Below, one piece after another: positions 44,752-53,516 of a DNA stretch of 64,000 bases. Both the position numbers and the translations under genes were made by a program. The notes beneath the pieces are model-generated. The model was not told the DNA's origin, ran no database searches, and worked only from the letters and a program-made list of their open reading frames with translations. The stretch is from Acidimicrobiales bacterium (GTDB taxonomy: Bacteria; Actinomycetota; Acidimicrobiia; Acidimicrobiales; JADJXE01). The number at the start of each line of letters is the position of its first letter. Within the stretch, counting starts at the first letter, position 1. Location of the stretch: NCBI GenBank assembly GCA_016716005.1, contig JADJXE010000001.1, positions 3,051,001 through 3,115,000 on the forward strand, given 5' to 3'.

Positions 44752-46635
44752 GTGCGCGTCAAGAGATTCGCCCGCATCGCCGTCGCGTCCGCCGTCCTGG
44801 CCGGCTCGACCCTCGCCCTCGCCGGCCCCGCCTGGGCCCTGGACTCAACATGGACGGGTGGTGCCGGCAGCGGCAGTCTCAACCTGCCCACAAACTGGAG
44901 CCCGGCTGGCGTTCCGGCGAATGACCCCACCACAGTCCTGATCTTCAACGGCGCCTCCCCACAGTCGCTGAGCAACGACCTCCCAGGGCTTGCCGGAGGA
45001 CCTGCGCTCGTGGGAACGCTGGATTTCGCGGCCGCCGGCTACACGCTCGGCGGCGATCCGCTCAACGTCGAGACAGCGGTCAGCTCGGCGACTGGCGCGA
45101 CGACCCTCTCCCTTGACCTTGGGCTCGGTGACCCCACGGTTGCGTTCGGCGTCAACAGCGGGACGACGACACTGACCGGTGACGTGTCGAACAGCCTGGG
45201 ATTTGGTGGCGGTGGCCTTGTGCCGCAGGCGAGCCCAGCCGGAATCGTGAAGAACGGGGCCGGAAGGCTCGTGCTCTCAGGTGACGGGATCTACTCCGGT
45301 CCCACGACGGTCAACGCGGGTGCCCTGGAAGTACGGGGCAACATGGCCGACGGGAACGAGGCCGGCGCCGTCGTCGCCGGCTCGCAGATCACCGTCAAGA
45401 GCGGGGCAACGTTCACGTACGGTGGCAGTGGCGCTGCCGTGAGCGGGCTGACGCTGGAGAACGGCTCCACGTTCGAGGTCGCAGTGTCGGGCTCGACACC
45501 CTCGTTGCAGGTCGCCGACGCCCTGGCGCTGGGCGGCGGCACGCTCAAGGTGACGGCGACGGCAACGGTCTCGGGCTCGTCGCCCATCACGATCATCGCC
45601 AACAGCGGGTCGTTCTCGGGACAGTTCGCCGGTCTGCCCGAGGGCGCGACGGTGACTGCGCAGCCGAGCGGCCAGCTGTTCAAGGTCAGCTACGGCGACG
45701 GCATGACCGGAGCGGATGTCACCCTCACTCCCCAGGCCGCGCCCCCCACCACGCCGGTCACCCGCCTGTCGGGTCCTGACCGCATCGACACCGCAATCGC
45801 CATCGCCCAGAACAGCTACCCGGGCACCGACTCGGCCCAGGCCGCGGTGCTGGCCCGCAGCGACGAGTTCCCCGACGCCCTCGCCGGCACCCCGCTGGCC
45901 AAGGCCAAGAGCGGCCCGCTGCTGATCAACCCCACCAACGTGCTCGACAGCCGGGTGCTGGCCGAGATCAACCGGGTCCTGGCGCCGGGCGCCACCGTCT
46001 ACGTGCTGGGCGGCACCGCCGCCATCACCCAGACCGTGGCCGACGCCATCACCGCCGCCGGCTACACCGTGAGCCGCATCTCCGGCCCCGAGCGCTACGC
46101 CACCGCGGTGGCCATCGCCCAGGCCCTGGGCAGCCCGCAGCCGCTGCTGCTGGCCACCGGCACCGACTTCGCCGACGCCCTCTCGGCCGGCTCGGCCGCA
46201 GCCAAGGTCGGCGGTGCCGTGCTGCTCACCAACGGCGACGTCATGCCGGCCTCCACGGCCGCCTACCTGTCGGCCCGGTCGGGCGTGACCCTGTTCGCGC
46301 TGGGCGGCCCGGCCTCGCGGGCGGCCGGCAACACGGCCAGCCCCGTGGTCGGGGTCGACCGGTTCGAGACCTCGGTGAAGGCGGCCCAGCAGTTCTTCAG
46401 CTCGCCGACGGTGCTCGGCGTGGCCTCGGGCCTCGCCTTCCCCGACGCCCTCACCGGCGGCGCCCACATCGCCAAGCTCGGCGGGCCGCTGGTGCTCACC
46501 AGGCCCGAGGCGCTCCCGGCGTCGGTGAACACCTACGTGGTCGCCAACGCCGGCACCCTCACCAACGCCTACGTCTACGGCGGCACCGCCGCCGTGAGCG
46601 CGGCCGTCGTCACCACCCTCACCAGCATCATCTAG
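44752..46635 (+). CDS. Surface protein: beta-helix plus three CWB2 domains (paralog C), mosaic
   Basis: A 627-aa exported protein with a signal peptide ending AWA (29). It has STWTGGAGSGS...TNWSPAGVP at the start, a PATR repeat at about 165-225 (GAGRLVLSGDGIYSGPTTV) and CWB2 modules from about 336 (RLSGPDRIDTAI, RISGPERYATAV, VVGVDRFETSV). Codon use changes inside the gene. From about 44860 to 45720 many codons end in A or T (ACA, GGA, CCA, CTT, GTT), while the CWB2 half is as GC-rich as its neighbours. GTG start with GAGGAGGG 7 bases upstream; an upstream in-frame start would add a non-signal sequence. Confidence 0.87.
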   Translation: MRVKRFARIAVASAVLAGSTLALAGPAWALDSTWTGGAGSGSLNLPTNWSPAGVPANDPTTVLIFNGASPQSLSNDLPGLAGGPALVGTLDFAAAGYTLGGDPLNVETAVSSATGATTLSLDLGLGDPTVAFGVNSGTTTLTGDVSNSLGFGGGGLVPQASPAGIVKNGAGRLVLSGDGIYSGPTTVNAGALEVRGNMADGNEAGAVVAGSQITVKSGATFTYGGSGAAVSGLTLENGSTFEVAVSGSTPSLQVADALALGGGTLKVTATATVSGSSPITIIANSGSFSGQFAGLPEGATVTAQPSGQLFKVSYGDGMTGADVTLTPQAAPPTTPVTRLSGPDRIDTAIAIAQNSYPGTDSAQAAVLARSDEFPDALAGTPLAKAKSGPLLINPTNVLDSRVLAEINRVLAPGATVYVLGGTAAITQTVADAITAAGYTVSRISGPERYATAVAIAQALGSPQPLLLATGTDFADALSAGSAAAKVGGAVLLTNGDVMPASTAAYLSARSGVTLFALGGPASRAAGNTASPVVGVDRFETSVKAAQQFFSSPTVLGVASGLAFPDALTGGAHIAKLGGPLVLTRPEALPASVNTYVVANAGTLTNAYVYGGTAAVSAAVVTTLTSII

Positions 46636-46666
46636 CCCCCTTCCCCGAACGAGCCCCGGAGCTGGC

Positions 46667-48562
46667 ATGCACCTCGTGCGACGCGTCCGGCCCCGGCGTG
46701 CGGTGGCGGCCCTCGTGGCCGCCACCGTCGCGACGGCGGCCACCCTCACCATGGCTCCGCCGGCCTCGGCCCTGGCCGGGCCCTTCATGTGGGACGGCCA
46801 GGGCCCCGGCGAGAGCATGTGGGTCGGTGCCAACTGGGGCCCGCAGGACACCACGCCGCCCACCGACGGCAGCGGCCTGCTCGTGTTCCCGGCGGCCACG
46901 CCCAAGAAGGTGGTCGACAACGACTTCGACCAGGACTACGCCCCGGCGTTCGCCCGGCTCGTGTTCCAGGGAGCCGGCTACGAGCTGAAGGGCGAGGAGA
47001 TCAACCTCTTCGCGCCCGACGACCCGGCCCTCGAGACCGACGTCCCGGCCGGCACCGTCACCATCCGCACCGACGTCGGGCTCCGGCCCGAGCCGGGCAC
47101 CTCCACCGTCACCGTGAAGGTGGGCAGCTCGTCCAGCGCCACCCTCCTGGTGCTGGGCGACCTCAAGAACGAGCTCGCGGGGGCCCCGCCGGCGCCGGTC
47201 GGGGCGCCCGGCGGCGTGGCCAAGACCGGCCCCGGCACCCTCGAGCTGCGGGGCGACAACCGCTACACCGGGCCCACCGTGGTGCAGGAGGGGCTCCTGC
47301 GGGTCACCGGCAAGCTGCCCTCCAGCGCGGTCCAGGTGAACGGCGGCGCCATCGGCGGCACGGGCAACGTGCAGTCGCTCGGCATCGGGTCGGGTGGGTC
47401 GTTCGTGGCCACCGTGGGCGGGGCCACCCACGACCCGCTCGACGTGGCCGGCGCCACCACCCTCGCCGGATCCCTCGTGGTCGAGCTGACGGCCGGGGTG
47501 CCCGCCGGCGCCCAGCTGCCGATCATCGCCAGCGCCGGGCCCCTCACCGGCACCTTCGCCAACCTGCCCGACGGTGCGGCCGTGTCGGGTGGCGGCCAGG
47601 TCTTCACCGTGAGCTACCGCCAGGTGCCGGGAGGCACCCAGGTCGTGCTCGCCGCGGCCGGAGGCGGGCCGGCCCCGTCGGGCCCCGTGCAGCGCCTGGG
47701 CGGCGTCGACCGGGTGGGCACCGGGATCGTGGTGGCCCAGAGCACGTTCCCGTCGCCGTCGTCGGCCGCGGCGGTGGTCCTGGCCCGCTCCGACGCGTTC
47801 CCCGACGCCCTCGCCGGCACGCCCCTCGCCACCGCCCAGCGGGGGCCGCTCCTCATCACCCCGCCCACCGCCCTCGACACGCGGGTGCTGGCCGAGATCC
47901 AGCGGGTGCTGCGCCCCGGCGGCCCCGTCTACCTGCTGGGAGGCCCGGCGGCCCTGGGTCCGGCCGTCGAGCAGTCGCTCCGCGACGCCGGCTTCGCGGT
48001 CACCCGCCTGGCCGGCCCGACCCGCTACGAGACCGCCGTGGCGGTGGCCCGCCAGGTGGGCTCGGCCAACCCGGTCCTCGTCGCCACCGGCACCGACTTC
48101 GCCGACGCCCTGGCCGCCGGGGCCGCGGCCGCGGCGCGCGGCGGCGTGGTGGTGCTCACGGCGGGCACGGCCCTTCCGCCGGCCACCGCCCAGTTCCTCG
48201 ACGGCCTGGCCGACGTGGCCGTGTTCGCCGTCGGGGGCCCGGCCACGGTGGCCACCGGCCTGCCCTCCACGCTCGTGGGTGCCGACCGCTACGACACCGC
48301 GGTGCTCGTGGCCCGCCAGTTCTTCGCCCAGCCGACCGTGCTCGGCGTGGCCTCGGGCGTCACGTTCCCCGATGCCCTCACCGGCGGTGCCCACATCGCG
48401 GCGAGGGGCGGCCCGCTGCTGCTCACCCGGCCCGACGCCCTCCCCGCCTCGGTCAGCAGCTGGGTGACCGGCGCGGCCGGCTCGTTGGGCGGGGGCTTCG
48501 TGTACGGAGGCACCGCGGCGGTGTCCGACTCGGTGCTCGGCCAGCTGAACCCGCTGATCTAG
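46667..48562 (+). CDS. Surface protein: beta-helix plus three CWB2 domains (paralog D)
   Basis: A 631-aa exported protein with a signal peptide to about residue 35 (ASA). The opening module is FMWDGQGPGES, GANWGP and LLVFPAA. The PATR repeat lies at about 183-235 (GPGTLELRGDNRYTGPTVV). The usual GDGNDVVL strand is replaced by PGGTQVVLAAAGGG. CWB2 modules run from about 342 (RLGGVDRVGTGI, RLAGPTRYETAV, LVGADRYDTAV). It starts 31 bases after paralog C and lacks an obvious promoter, so it is likely co-transcribed with C. Confidence 0.87.
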   Translation: MHLVRRVRPRRAVAALVAATVATAATLTMAPPASALAGPFMWDGQGPGESMWVGANWGPQDTTPPTDGSGLLVFPAATPKKVVDNDFDQDYAPAFARLVFQGAGYELKGEEINLFAPDDPALETDVPAGTVTIRTDVGLRPEPGTSTVTVKVGSSSSATLLVLGDLKNELAGAPPAPVGAPGGVAKTGPGTLELRGDNRYTGPTVVQEGLLRVTGKLPSSAVQVNGGAIGGTGNVQSLGIGSGGSFVATVGGATHDPLDVAGATTLAGSLVVELTAGVPAGAQLPIIASAGPLTGTFANLPDGAAVSGGGQVFTVSYRQVPGGTQVVLAAAGGGPAPSGPVQRLGGVDRVGTGIVVAQSTFPSPSSAAAVVLARSDAFPDALAGTPLATAQRGPLLITPPTALDTRVLAEIQRVLRPGGPVYLLGGPAALGPAVEQSLRDAGFAVTRLAGPTRYETAVAVARQVGSANPVLVATGTDFADALAAGAAAAARGGVVVLTAGTALPPATAQFLDGLADVAVFAVGGPATVATGLPSTLVGADRYDTAVLVARQFFAQPTVLGVASGVTFPDALTGGAHIAARGGPLLLTRPDALPASVSSWVTGAAGSLGGGFVYGGTAAVSDSVLGQLNPLI

Positions 48563-48599
48563 CGCTCCGCCGGGCGCCGGGGGTGCCCCGGGAGAAATA

Positions 48600-48613
48600 C
48601 GAACACACGTTCG
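48600..48613. promoter_or_regulatory. LexA-type SOS box
   Basis: CGAACACACGTTCG matches the actinobacterial/Gram-positive LexA operator (CGAAC-N4-GTTCG). It lies 11 bases before the -10 of the HNH gene and so covers its -35 region. Confidence 0.75.
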
Positions 48614-48624
48614 ATCGGGTGTGG

Positions 48625-48630
48625 TAGGCT
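48625..48630 (+). promoter_or_regulatory. -10 element, leaderless transcript of the HNH gene
   Basis: TAGGCT is followed by 6 bases and the ATG at 48637. Confidence 0.5.
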
Positions 48631-48636
48631 GACGGC

Positions 48637-49983
48637 ATGGCGGTCGGAGTGGGCCAGGCGCCGGAGCGGGCGGCCGAGCGGGTGCTCGGGCGGGTGCGCG
48701 AGCGGGTTCGCCACCGGGTGCACGGCCTCGACGGCGGGCCGGGCGGCGGGCCGGGTGGCGGGTCGGGTGGCGGGCCGGGCGGGGGGTCGGGTGGCGTCGC
48801 TGATGAGGTGCGGCTGGCGTTCGACCGCCTGGACGAGGCGGCCCTGATCCTGGCGGTGGTGGATGCCGACGAGCTGGCCGACGGCGAGCTCGACGATCTG
48901 GTGGTGGGGCTGCAGGTGCGCCACAGCCGCCTGGAGGGCGTGAGCGCGGGGTTGGTGGCCCGCTGGGATTCCCGGGGGGTGTGGGCCGGCGACGGGTCGC
49001 GTGCGGCCGGGGCCCGGCTGGCCCGCGACGCGCACCTGTCGCCGCGGGAGGGCCGGGCCCGCCTTCGTCGGGCCCGCCGGTTGGGGGAGATGCCTCGGGT
49101 GGCGTCGGCGCTGGCGGCCGGGGTGATCGGCCCCGATCACGTCGACGTGCTGGCCGGCCTCGACGGGCCCCGCACCCACGAGGCGTTCGTGCGCGACGAG
49201 GCGGTGCTGGTCGGCCAGGCCGAGGGGCTGTCGTTGCGGGACTTCCTGCGGGCGGTGGCGTACTGGCGTCAGCAGGCCGACCCCGACGGTGCCGACGCCG
49301 ACGCCGACCGTTCGGCCGCCGACGTGTACCTGTCGGTGGTGCGCACCTTCCAGGGCAGCTTCGACGTGCGGGGTCGGCTGGACGCGGTGTGGGGCACCGC
49401 GGTGCAGGGCGAGCTGCAGCGCCTGGAGGACGAGCTGTACGCCGACGACGTGGCCGAGGCCCGCGCCCGGTTGGGCCGCGACGAGGTGGGGGTGGGCGAG
49501 CTGGGCCGCACGCCGGCCCAGCGGCGGGCCGCGGCGCTGGTGCGCATGGCCGAGCGGTCCCGCAGCGCGCCCGCTGGTGGGCGCCGGCCCGAGCCGCTGG
49601 TCACGGTGGTGGTCGGCCTGGACGACGCGGTCGGGCACTTGTGCGAGCTCGACGACGGCACGGTGCTCACCCGAGCGCAGTTCCTGCCCCTGCTGGAGCG
49701 GGCCGACATCGAGTCGATCGTGTTCGACTCGGCCCAGCGGGCCCTGTCGGTCAGCGTCCGCGAGCGGTTCTTCACCGGGGCGCTGCGCCGGGTGATCCAG
49801 GTGCGCGACCGCCACTGCCAGCACCCCTCGGGCTGCGACGTGCCCGCCGGCCGATGCCAGGTCGACCACATCGTGCCCTGGGAGGCCGGCGGGCCCACCA
49901 CCCAGGCCAACGGCCGGCTCCTGTGCGGCCCCCACAACCGGGCCCGCACCGCACGGCCACCACCGTGCGGGCGACAGGGCTAG
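48637..49983 (+). CDS. DUF222/HNH endonuclease of the 13E12-repeat family
   Basis: A 448-aa protein. A Gly-rich insert (about residues 33-52, encoded by short GGC/GGG repeats) precedes the DUF222 region (about 55-340). A C-terminal HNH nuclease motif follows, with CQHPSGCDVPAGRCQVDHIVPW and TTQANGRLLCGPHNR. This pairing defines the 13E12-type proteins, which are abundant and often multicopy in Actinobacteria; several mycobacterial copies are LexA-regulated. An SOS box and leaderless promoter stand directly upstream, so induction by DNA damage is expected. Its stop overlaps the convergent cofE stop by 4 bases (CTAG). Confidence 0.9.
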   Translation: MAVGVGQAPERAAERVLGRVRERVRHRVHGLDGGPGGGPGGGSGGGPGGGSGGVADEVRLAFDRLDEAALILAVVDADELADGELDDLVVGLQVRHSRLEGVSAGLVARWDSRGVWAGDGSRAAGARLARDAHLSPREGRARLRRARRLGEMPRVASALAAGVIGPDHVDVLAGLDGPRTHEAFVRDEAVLVGQAEGLSLRDFLRAVAYWRQQADPDGADADADRSAADVYLSVVRTFQGSFDVRGRLDAVWGTAVQGELQRLEDELYADDVAEARARLGRDEVGVGELGRTPAQRRAAALVRMAERSRSAPAGGRRPEPLVTVVVGLDDAVGHLCELDDGTVLTRAQFLPLLERADIESIVFDSAQRALSVSVRERFFTGALRRVIQVRDRHCQHPSGCDVPAGRCQVDHIVPWEAGGPTTQANGRLLCGPHNRARTARPPPCGRQG

Positions 49984-50693
49984 CGGAACAGGTCCTCCCG
50001 GGGCGGGCGGACGATCTCGCCGGCCACCGACCCGTCGCGCAGCCACGCCGGGTCGACGCCCCGCACGATGGCCACCGGCACGCCGGTCGCCTTGCCCATC
50101 ACCAGCTCGGCCGCCGAGGCCAGCTCGTCGGCCACGGCCACCTCGGTCACCTGCAGCTCGCGGCCGAAGGCGTCGGCGGTTCCCCGCAGGTCGACCACCG
50201 CGGCCACGCCGGCGCAGCCGATGGCCACGTCGGTGAGCCCCTTGCGCCAGGTGCGGCCGAACGTGTCGCTCACGATCACGCCCACCTCCGTGCCGGTGCG
50301 GGCCCGCAGGCCGTCGCGGATGCGACGGGCCGACCGGTCGGCGTCGAGGGGCAGGAGCGCGGCCCACCCGCGGTCGACGTTCGACAGGTCGATGCCGGCG
50401 TTGGCGCACACGAAGCCGTGGCTGGTCTCAGTGATGAGCAGGTCGCCCCGGCGGCGCAGGATCCGCACGGCCTCCTGCTCCACCAGCGCCTTGTGCGAGC
50501 GGGGGTCGTCGGGGTCGACGGGCACCAGCCGCCCCTCCGCCTTCGACACCACCTTCTGGGTGACCACCACCACGTCGCCGGGCCGGAGGGTGGTGGCTTC
50601 GCCGGCCGCGCACGCCGCGGCGACGAGGTCGGCCAGCACGTCGCCCGGGCGTACCTCGGGCACGCCCTCGACCGCGAGGATCTCCAGGCGCAT
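49980..50693 (-). CDS. cofE: Coenzyme F420-0:L-glutamate ligase
   Basis: A 237-aa ligase that adds the glutamate tail to F420-0 using GTP. Conserved pieces are TQKVVSKAEGR, the SHKALVEQEAVRILRR segment, TSHGFVCANAGIDLSNV, SDTFGRTWRKGLTDVAIG and DELASAAELVMGKA. It corresponds to only the N-terminal half of mycobacterial FbiB: the nitroreductase-like C-domain is absent and must be separate if present. ATG overlaps the cofD stop (ATGA), so the two F420 steps are translated together. Confidence 0.92.
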   Translation of the reverse strand: MRLEILAVEGVPEVRPGDVLADLVAAACAAGEATTLRPGDVVVVTQKVVSKAEGRLVPVDPDDPRSHKALVEQEAVRILRRRGDLLITETSHGFVCANAGIDLSNVDRGWAALLPLDADRSARRIRDGLRARTGTEVGVIVSDTFGRTWRKGLTDVAIGCAGVAAVVDLRGTADAFGRELQVTEVAVADELASAAELVMGKATGVPVAIVRGVDPAWLRDGSVAGEIVRPPREDLFR

Positions 50694-51628
50694 CAGCGGC
50701 CGGCCCGGCCCGCGGCCAGCACCGTGGCGGCCAGGGCCGCGGCCACCTGGGGGTCGCGCATGACGGTGGGGGTGACCACGCAGCGCATGCCCGTGGCCTC
50801 CACCGCCCCGGCCAGGCCGACGTCGGCCTCGTCGATCACCAGGGTGGCGGCCAGGTCGCGGTAGAGGCGGGCGACGCCCACCACCGAGGCCTCGTGGCCG
50901 AGCTCGGCGAGCATCCGGTCGGCCGGGCCCTTGAGGGCGGCCCCGGCGACGATGGGCGACACCGCCACCACCCGTGGGCGCCGGTCGGCGATGGCCTCCT
51001 GGATGCCGGGGACCGCGAGGATCGGCCCGATCGACACGATCGGGTTGGACGGCGCGATCACCACCACCTCGGCCTCGGTGATGGCCTCGATCACGCCGGG
51101 GGCGGGCTGGGCGTCGCCGGCGCCGGCCACGCGGACGGCGGTGACGGGCACGGCGTGGCGGCGCTGCACGAAGTACTCCTGGAAGCCGATCTCGCCCTCG
51201 CCGGCCACGTTGACGCGCGTCTCGAGGCGGTCGTCGGTGGCCGGGAGGACGCGCAGCCCCAGCCCCCAGGCCCGCACGACCTCGGCGGTGACGGCCGACA
51301 GGGGTGCGCCCTCGCGGAGGCGCTGGGTCCGGTACAGGTGGGTCGCCAGGTCCTGGTCGCCGAGGCGGAACCAGGTGACGCCGCCGTAGCGCTCGAGGCC
51401 GGCCATGGCCGCCCAGGTCTCGCCGGCCAGGCCCCACCCGGTCTCGGGGTCGATGGCGCCGGCGAGGGTGTACGTGACCGTGTCGAGGTCGGGGCTCACG
51501 TGCAGCCCGTGGAGCGTCACGTCGTCACCCACGTTCACGACCGCGGCGACCTCGCCGGGCTCGACCACCTGCACCAGGCCGGTGAGGAAGCGGGCCGCGC
51601 CCACGCCCCCGGCGACGACGGTGATCAC
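50693..51628 (-). CDS. cofD: 2-phospho-L-lactate (or phosphoenolpyruvate) transferase of F420 biosynthesis
   Basis: A 311-aa CofD/FbiA transferase joining the activated phospho-acid to the deazaflavin Fo. It has the N-terminal GGVGAARFLTGL, NVGDDVTLHGLHVSPDLDT, WFRLGDQDLATHLYRT, IAPSNPIVSIGPILAVPG and SPIVAGAALKGPADRM. In Actinobacteria the donor is generally phosphoenolpyruvate-derived, giving dehydro-F420-0; that is family knowledge, not visible here. GTG overlaps the stop of the upstream epimerase gene. Confidence 0.92.
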   Translation of the reverse strand: MITVVAGGVGAARFLTGLVQVVEPGEVAAVVNVGDDVTLHGLHVSPDLDTVTYTLAGAIDPETGWGLAGETWAAMAGLERYGGVTWFRLGDQDLATHLYRTQRLREGAPLSAVTAEVVRAWGLGLRVLPATDDRLETRVNVAGEGEIGFQEYFVQRRHAVPVTAVRVAGAGDAQPAPGVIEAITEAEVVVIAPSNPIVSIGPILAVPGIQEAIADRRPRVVAVSPIVAGAALKGPADRMLAELGHEASVVGVARLYRDLAATLVIDEADVGLAGAVEATGMRCVVTPTVMRDPQVAAALAATVLAAGRAGR

Positions 51629-52536
51629 GCCGGCCCCTGCTGGGCCCGCCACCAGGCGAGGACGTCGGCCAGGGTGTGCTCGAGGGGGATCTCGGGCTGC
51701 CAGCCGGTGGCCTCGCACAGCCGGCTCGGGTCGCCGTGGAGAACGGGGACGTCGACCGGCCGCTGCAGGGCCGGGTCGGGGTCGAGCCGCATGGGGGTGG
51801 CAGCCATGGCGACCAGCCGCTCGCCCAGCTCGGCGATCGACACCGGCGGCCCCGAGCACACGTTGTAGACCTCGCCCGGCTCGCCGTGCTCGACGAGCAG
51901 GCGGTACGCCCGGACAACGTCGCGCACGTCGGTGAAGTCGCGGGCCGGGGTGACGTTGCCCACCCGCACCGACGTCTCGCCGCTGCGCTCGTTCTCGGCC
52001 ACGCGCCGGGCGATGGCCGAGGCCACGAAGCGGTCGGACTGGCCCGGCCCCAGGTGGTTGAACGCCCGGACCCGCACGGTCGGCAGGCCGCTCCCGAGGA
52101 ACGACTGGAGGGCGAGCACGTCTGCCGCCACCTTGCTGGCGCCGTAGGGGCTGACGGGCCGCAGCGGCCGGTCCTCGGCGAGGGGGAGGTCGTCGGGGCC
52201 CACCACGCCGTACACGTCGGCGCTGGTGACCACCAGCACCTTCGTGACCGCCACGTCGGCGCAGGCGAGGAGCACGTTCAGGGTGCCCTCGGCGTTGGCC
52301 CGGAACACCTCGACGGGTGCCGACCACGAGGCGCCCACGTCGCTCCAGCCGGCCAGGTGGTAGACGGCGTCGGGCCGGGTGCCGGCGACGAGCCCGCGCA
52401 GGGCGTCGAGGTCGCAGATGTCGGTGCCGCCGCCCAGCGGGCCCTCGTCGGCGGTCACGTGGTCGCCGCAGGCGCGCAGGTGACCGACCAGGTAGTGGCC
52501 GACGAAGCCGCCCGCACCGGTGACCAGCGCCCTCAC
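51625..52536 (-). CDS. GDP-6-deoxy-4-keto-mannose reductase-like SDR (RMD/GMD family)
   Basis: A 303-aa extended short-chain dehydrogenase with GAGGFVGHYL near the N-terminus, the TSADVYG segment and catalytic SPYGASK, then RAFNHLGPGQSDRFV. The last element and YNVCSGPPVSIAEL are typical of the reductases that turn GDP-4-keto-6-deoxymannose into GDP-D-rhamnose, often annotated as GDP-mannose 4,6-dehydratases. Either activity would sit on the GDP-mannose branch with fcl. GTG start follows a leaderless TAGACT. Confidence 0.8.
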   Translation of the reverse strand: MRALVTGAGGFVGHYLVGHLRACGDHVTADEGPLGGGTDICDLDALRGLVAGTRPDAVYHLAGWSDVGASWSAPVEVFRANAEGTLNVLLACADVAVTKVLVVTSADVYGVVGPDDLPLAEDRPLRPVSPYGASKVAADVLALQSFLGSGLPTVRVRAFNHLGPGQSDRFVASAIARRVAENERSGETSVRVGNVTPARDFTDVRDVVRAYRLLVEHGEPGEVYNVCSGPPVSIAELGERLVAMAATPMRLDPDPALQRPVDVPVLHGDPSRLCEATGWQPEIPLEHTLADVLAWWRAQQGPA

Positions 52537-52544
52537 GGCGGGGC

Positions 52545-52550
52545 AGTCTA
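52545..52550 (-). promoter_or_regulatory. -10 element, leaderless transcript of the SDR-cofD-cofE operon
   Basis: TAGACT on the minus strand is followed by 8 bases and the GTG at 52536. Confidence 0.5.
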
Positions 52551-52598
52551 GGGACGGCCGGGCCGGGCGCCTGCCCGGGGGGCCGGAGGGGCCCGTAG

Positions 52599-52604
52599 TA
52601 CCCT
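52599..52604 (+). promoter_or_regulatory. -10-like element of the exporter operon
   Basis: TACCCT lies 11 bases before the chosen GTG at 52616. The transcript would start within a few bases of that codon. Confidence 0.35.
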
Positions 52605-52615
52605 CGACGGTCATC

Positions 52616-53509
52616 GTGAGCCCCTCGTCCGCCCCGCCCGAACCGGCGCGCCCGCCGACCACCACCGAGGTCTCGGCCCGGCCCGGTCCGATCCAGCGCC
52701 TCGTCATCGTGTGGCGCTACCGCGAGCTCCTCGGCAACCTCGTCCGCAAGGAGCTGAAGGTCAAGTACAAGAACAGCGTCCTGGGGTTCCTGTGGTCGCT
52801 GCTCAACCCGGTGCTGTACCTGGTGGTGTTCACGCTGGTGTTCAAGGAGATCCTGCGGGTGCAGGTGCCCCTGTTCTCCATCTTCCTGCTGTCGGGCCTG
52901 CTCGCCTGGAACCTGTACTCCAACTCGGTGTCGGCCGGGACCACGTCGATCGTGGGCAACGCCTCGCTGGTGCAGAAGGTGTGGTTCCCCCGCGAGATCC
53001 TTCCCCTGGCGTCCATCGGCGCCTCGCTGGTGCACTTCTTCCTGCAGATGCTCGTGCTGTTCGCGGCCCTGGCGATCTTCCGGCACGCCCCGGCCTGGAG
53101 CTACGCCCCGGCGCTGGTCCCGGCCCTGCTCGTGCTGCTGCTCTTCTCGGCGGCCATCGCCATCGGGCTCGCCGCCGTCAACGTGTACCTGCGCGACACC
53201 CAGCACCTGCTCGAGCTGGTGCTGGTGGTGTGGTTCTGGCTGTCGGCGATCGTGTACCCGTACGAGCAGGTGGCCGAGCGGCTGGGCGACAAGAGCTGGA
53301 TCCTGCTCTTCAACCCGATCATCCCCGTGGTGCTCACCTTCCAGCGGGTGATCTACAACCCGTCCGACCCCGGCGTCATCCCGCTCGACGTGGGGATCGG
53401 CTGGTACCTGCGGAACCTCGCGATCGTCGGTGCCGGCTCCCTGGTGCTGCTCGTGCTCGCCCTGTGGCTGTTCGGGCGGCTCGAGGACGACTTCGCCGAG
53501 GAGATCTGA
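52616..53509 (+). CDS. wzm: Polysaccharide ABC exporter permease (Wzm-type)
   Basis: A 297-aa ABC-2 membrane protein with six predicted helices. The N-terminal amphipathic element has LLGNLVRKELKVKYKNSVLGFLWSLL, a hallmark of O-antigen/teichoic-acid exporters (Wzm, TagG). It moves a lipid-linked glycan across the membrane with the ATPase encoded 7 bases later. GTG at 52616 was preferred to an upstream start that would add low-complexity sequence crossing the promoter. Confidence 0.9.
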   Translation: MSPSSAPPEPARPPTTTEVSARPGPIQRLVIVWRYRELLGNLVRKELKVKYKNSVLGFLWSLLNPVLYLVVFTLVFKEILRVQVPLFSIFLLSGLLAWNLYSNSVSAGTTSIVGNASLVQKVWFPREILPLASIGASLVHFFLQMLVLFAALAIFRHAPAWSYAPALVPALLVLLLFSAAIAIGLAAVNVYLRDTQHLLELVLVVWFWLSAIVYPYEQVAERLGDKSWILLFNPIIPVVLTFQRVIYNPSDPGVIPLDVGIGWYLRNLAIVGAGSLVLLVLALWLFGRLEDDFAEEI

Positions 53510-53516
53510 GCCGGAC

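Noticed and set aside
48736..48795. Gly-rich repeat in the HNH gene as a frameshift hotspot
   Set aside because: The frame stays open through it and DUF222 follows intact. It is a low-complexity insert, not evidence of a pseudogene.
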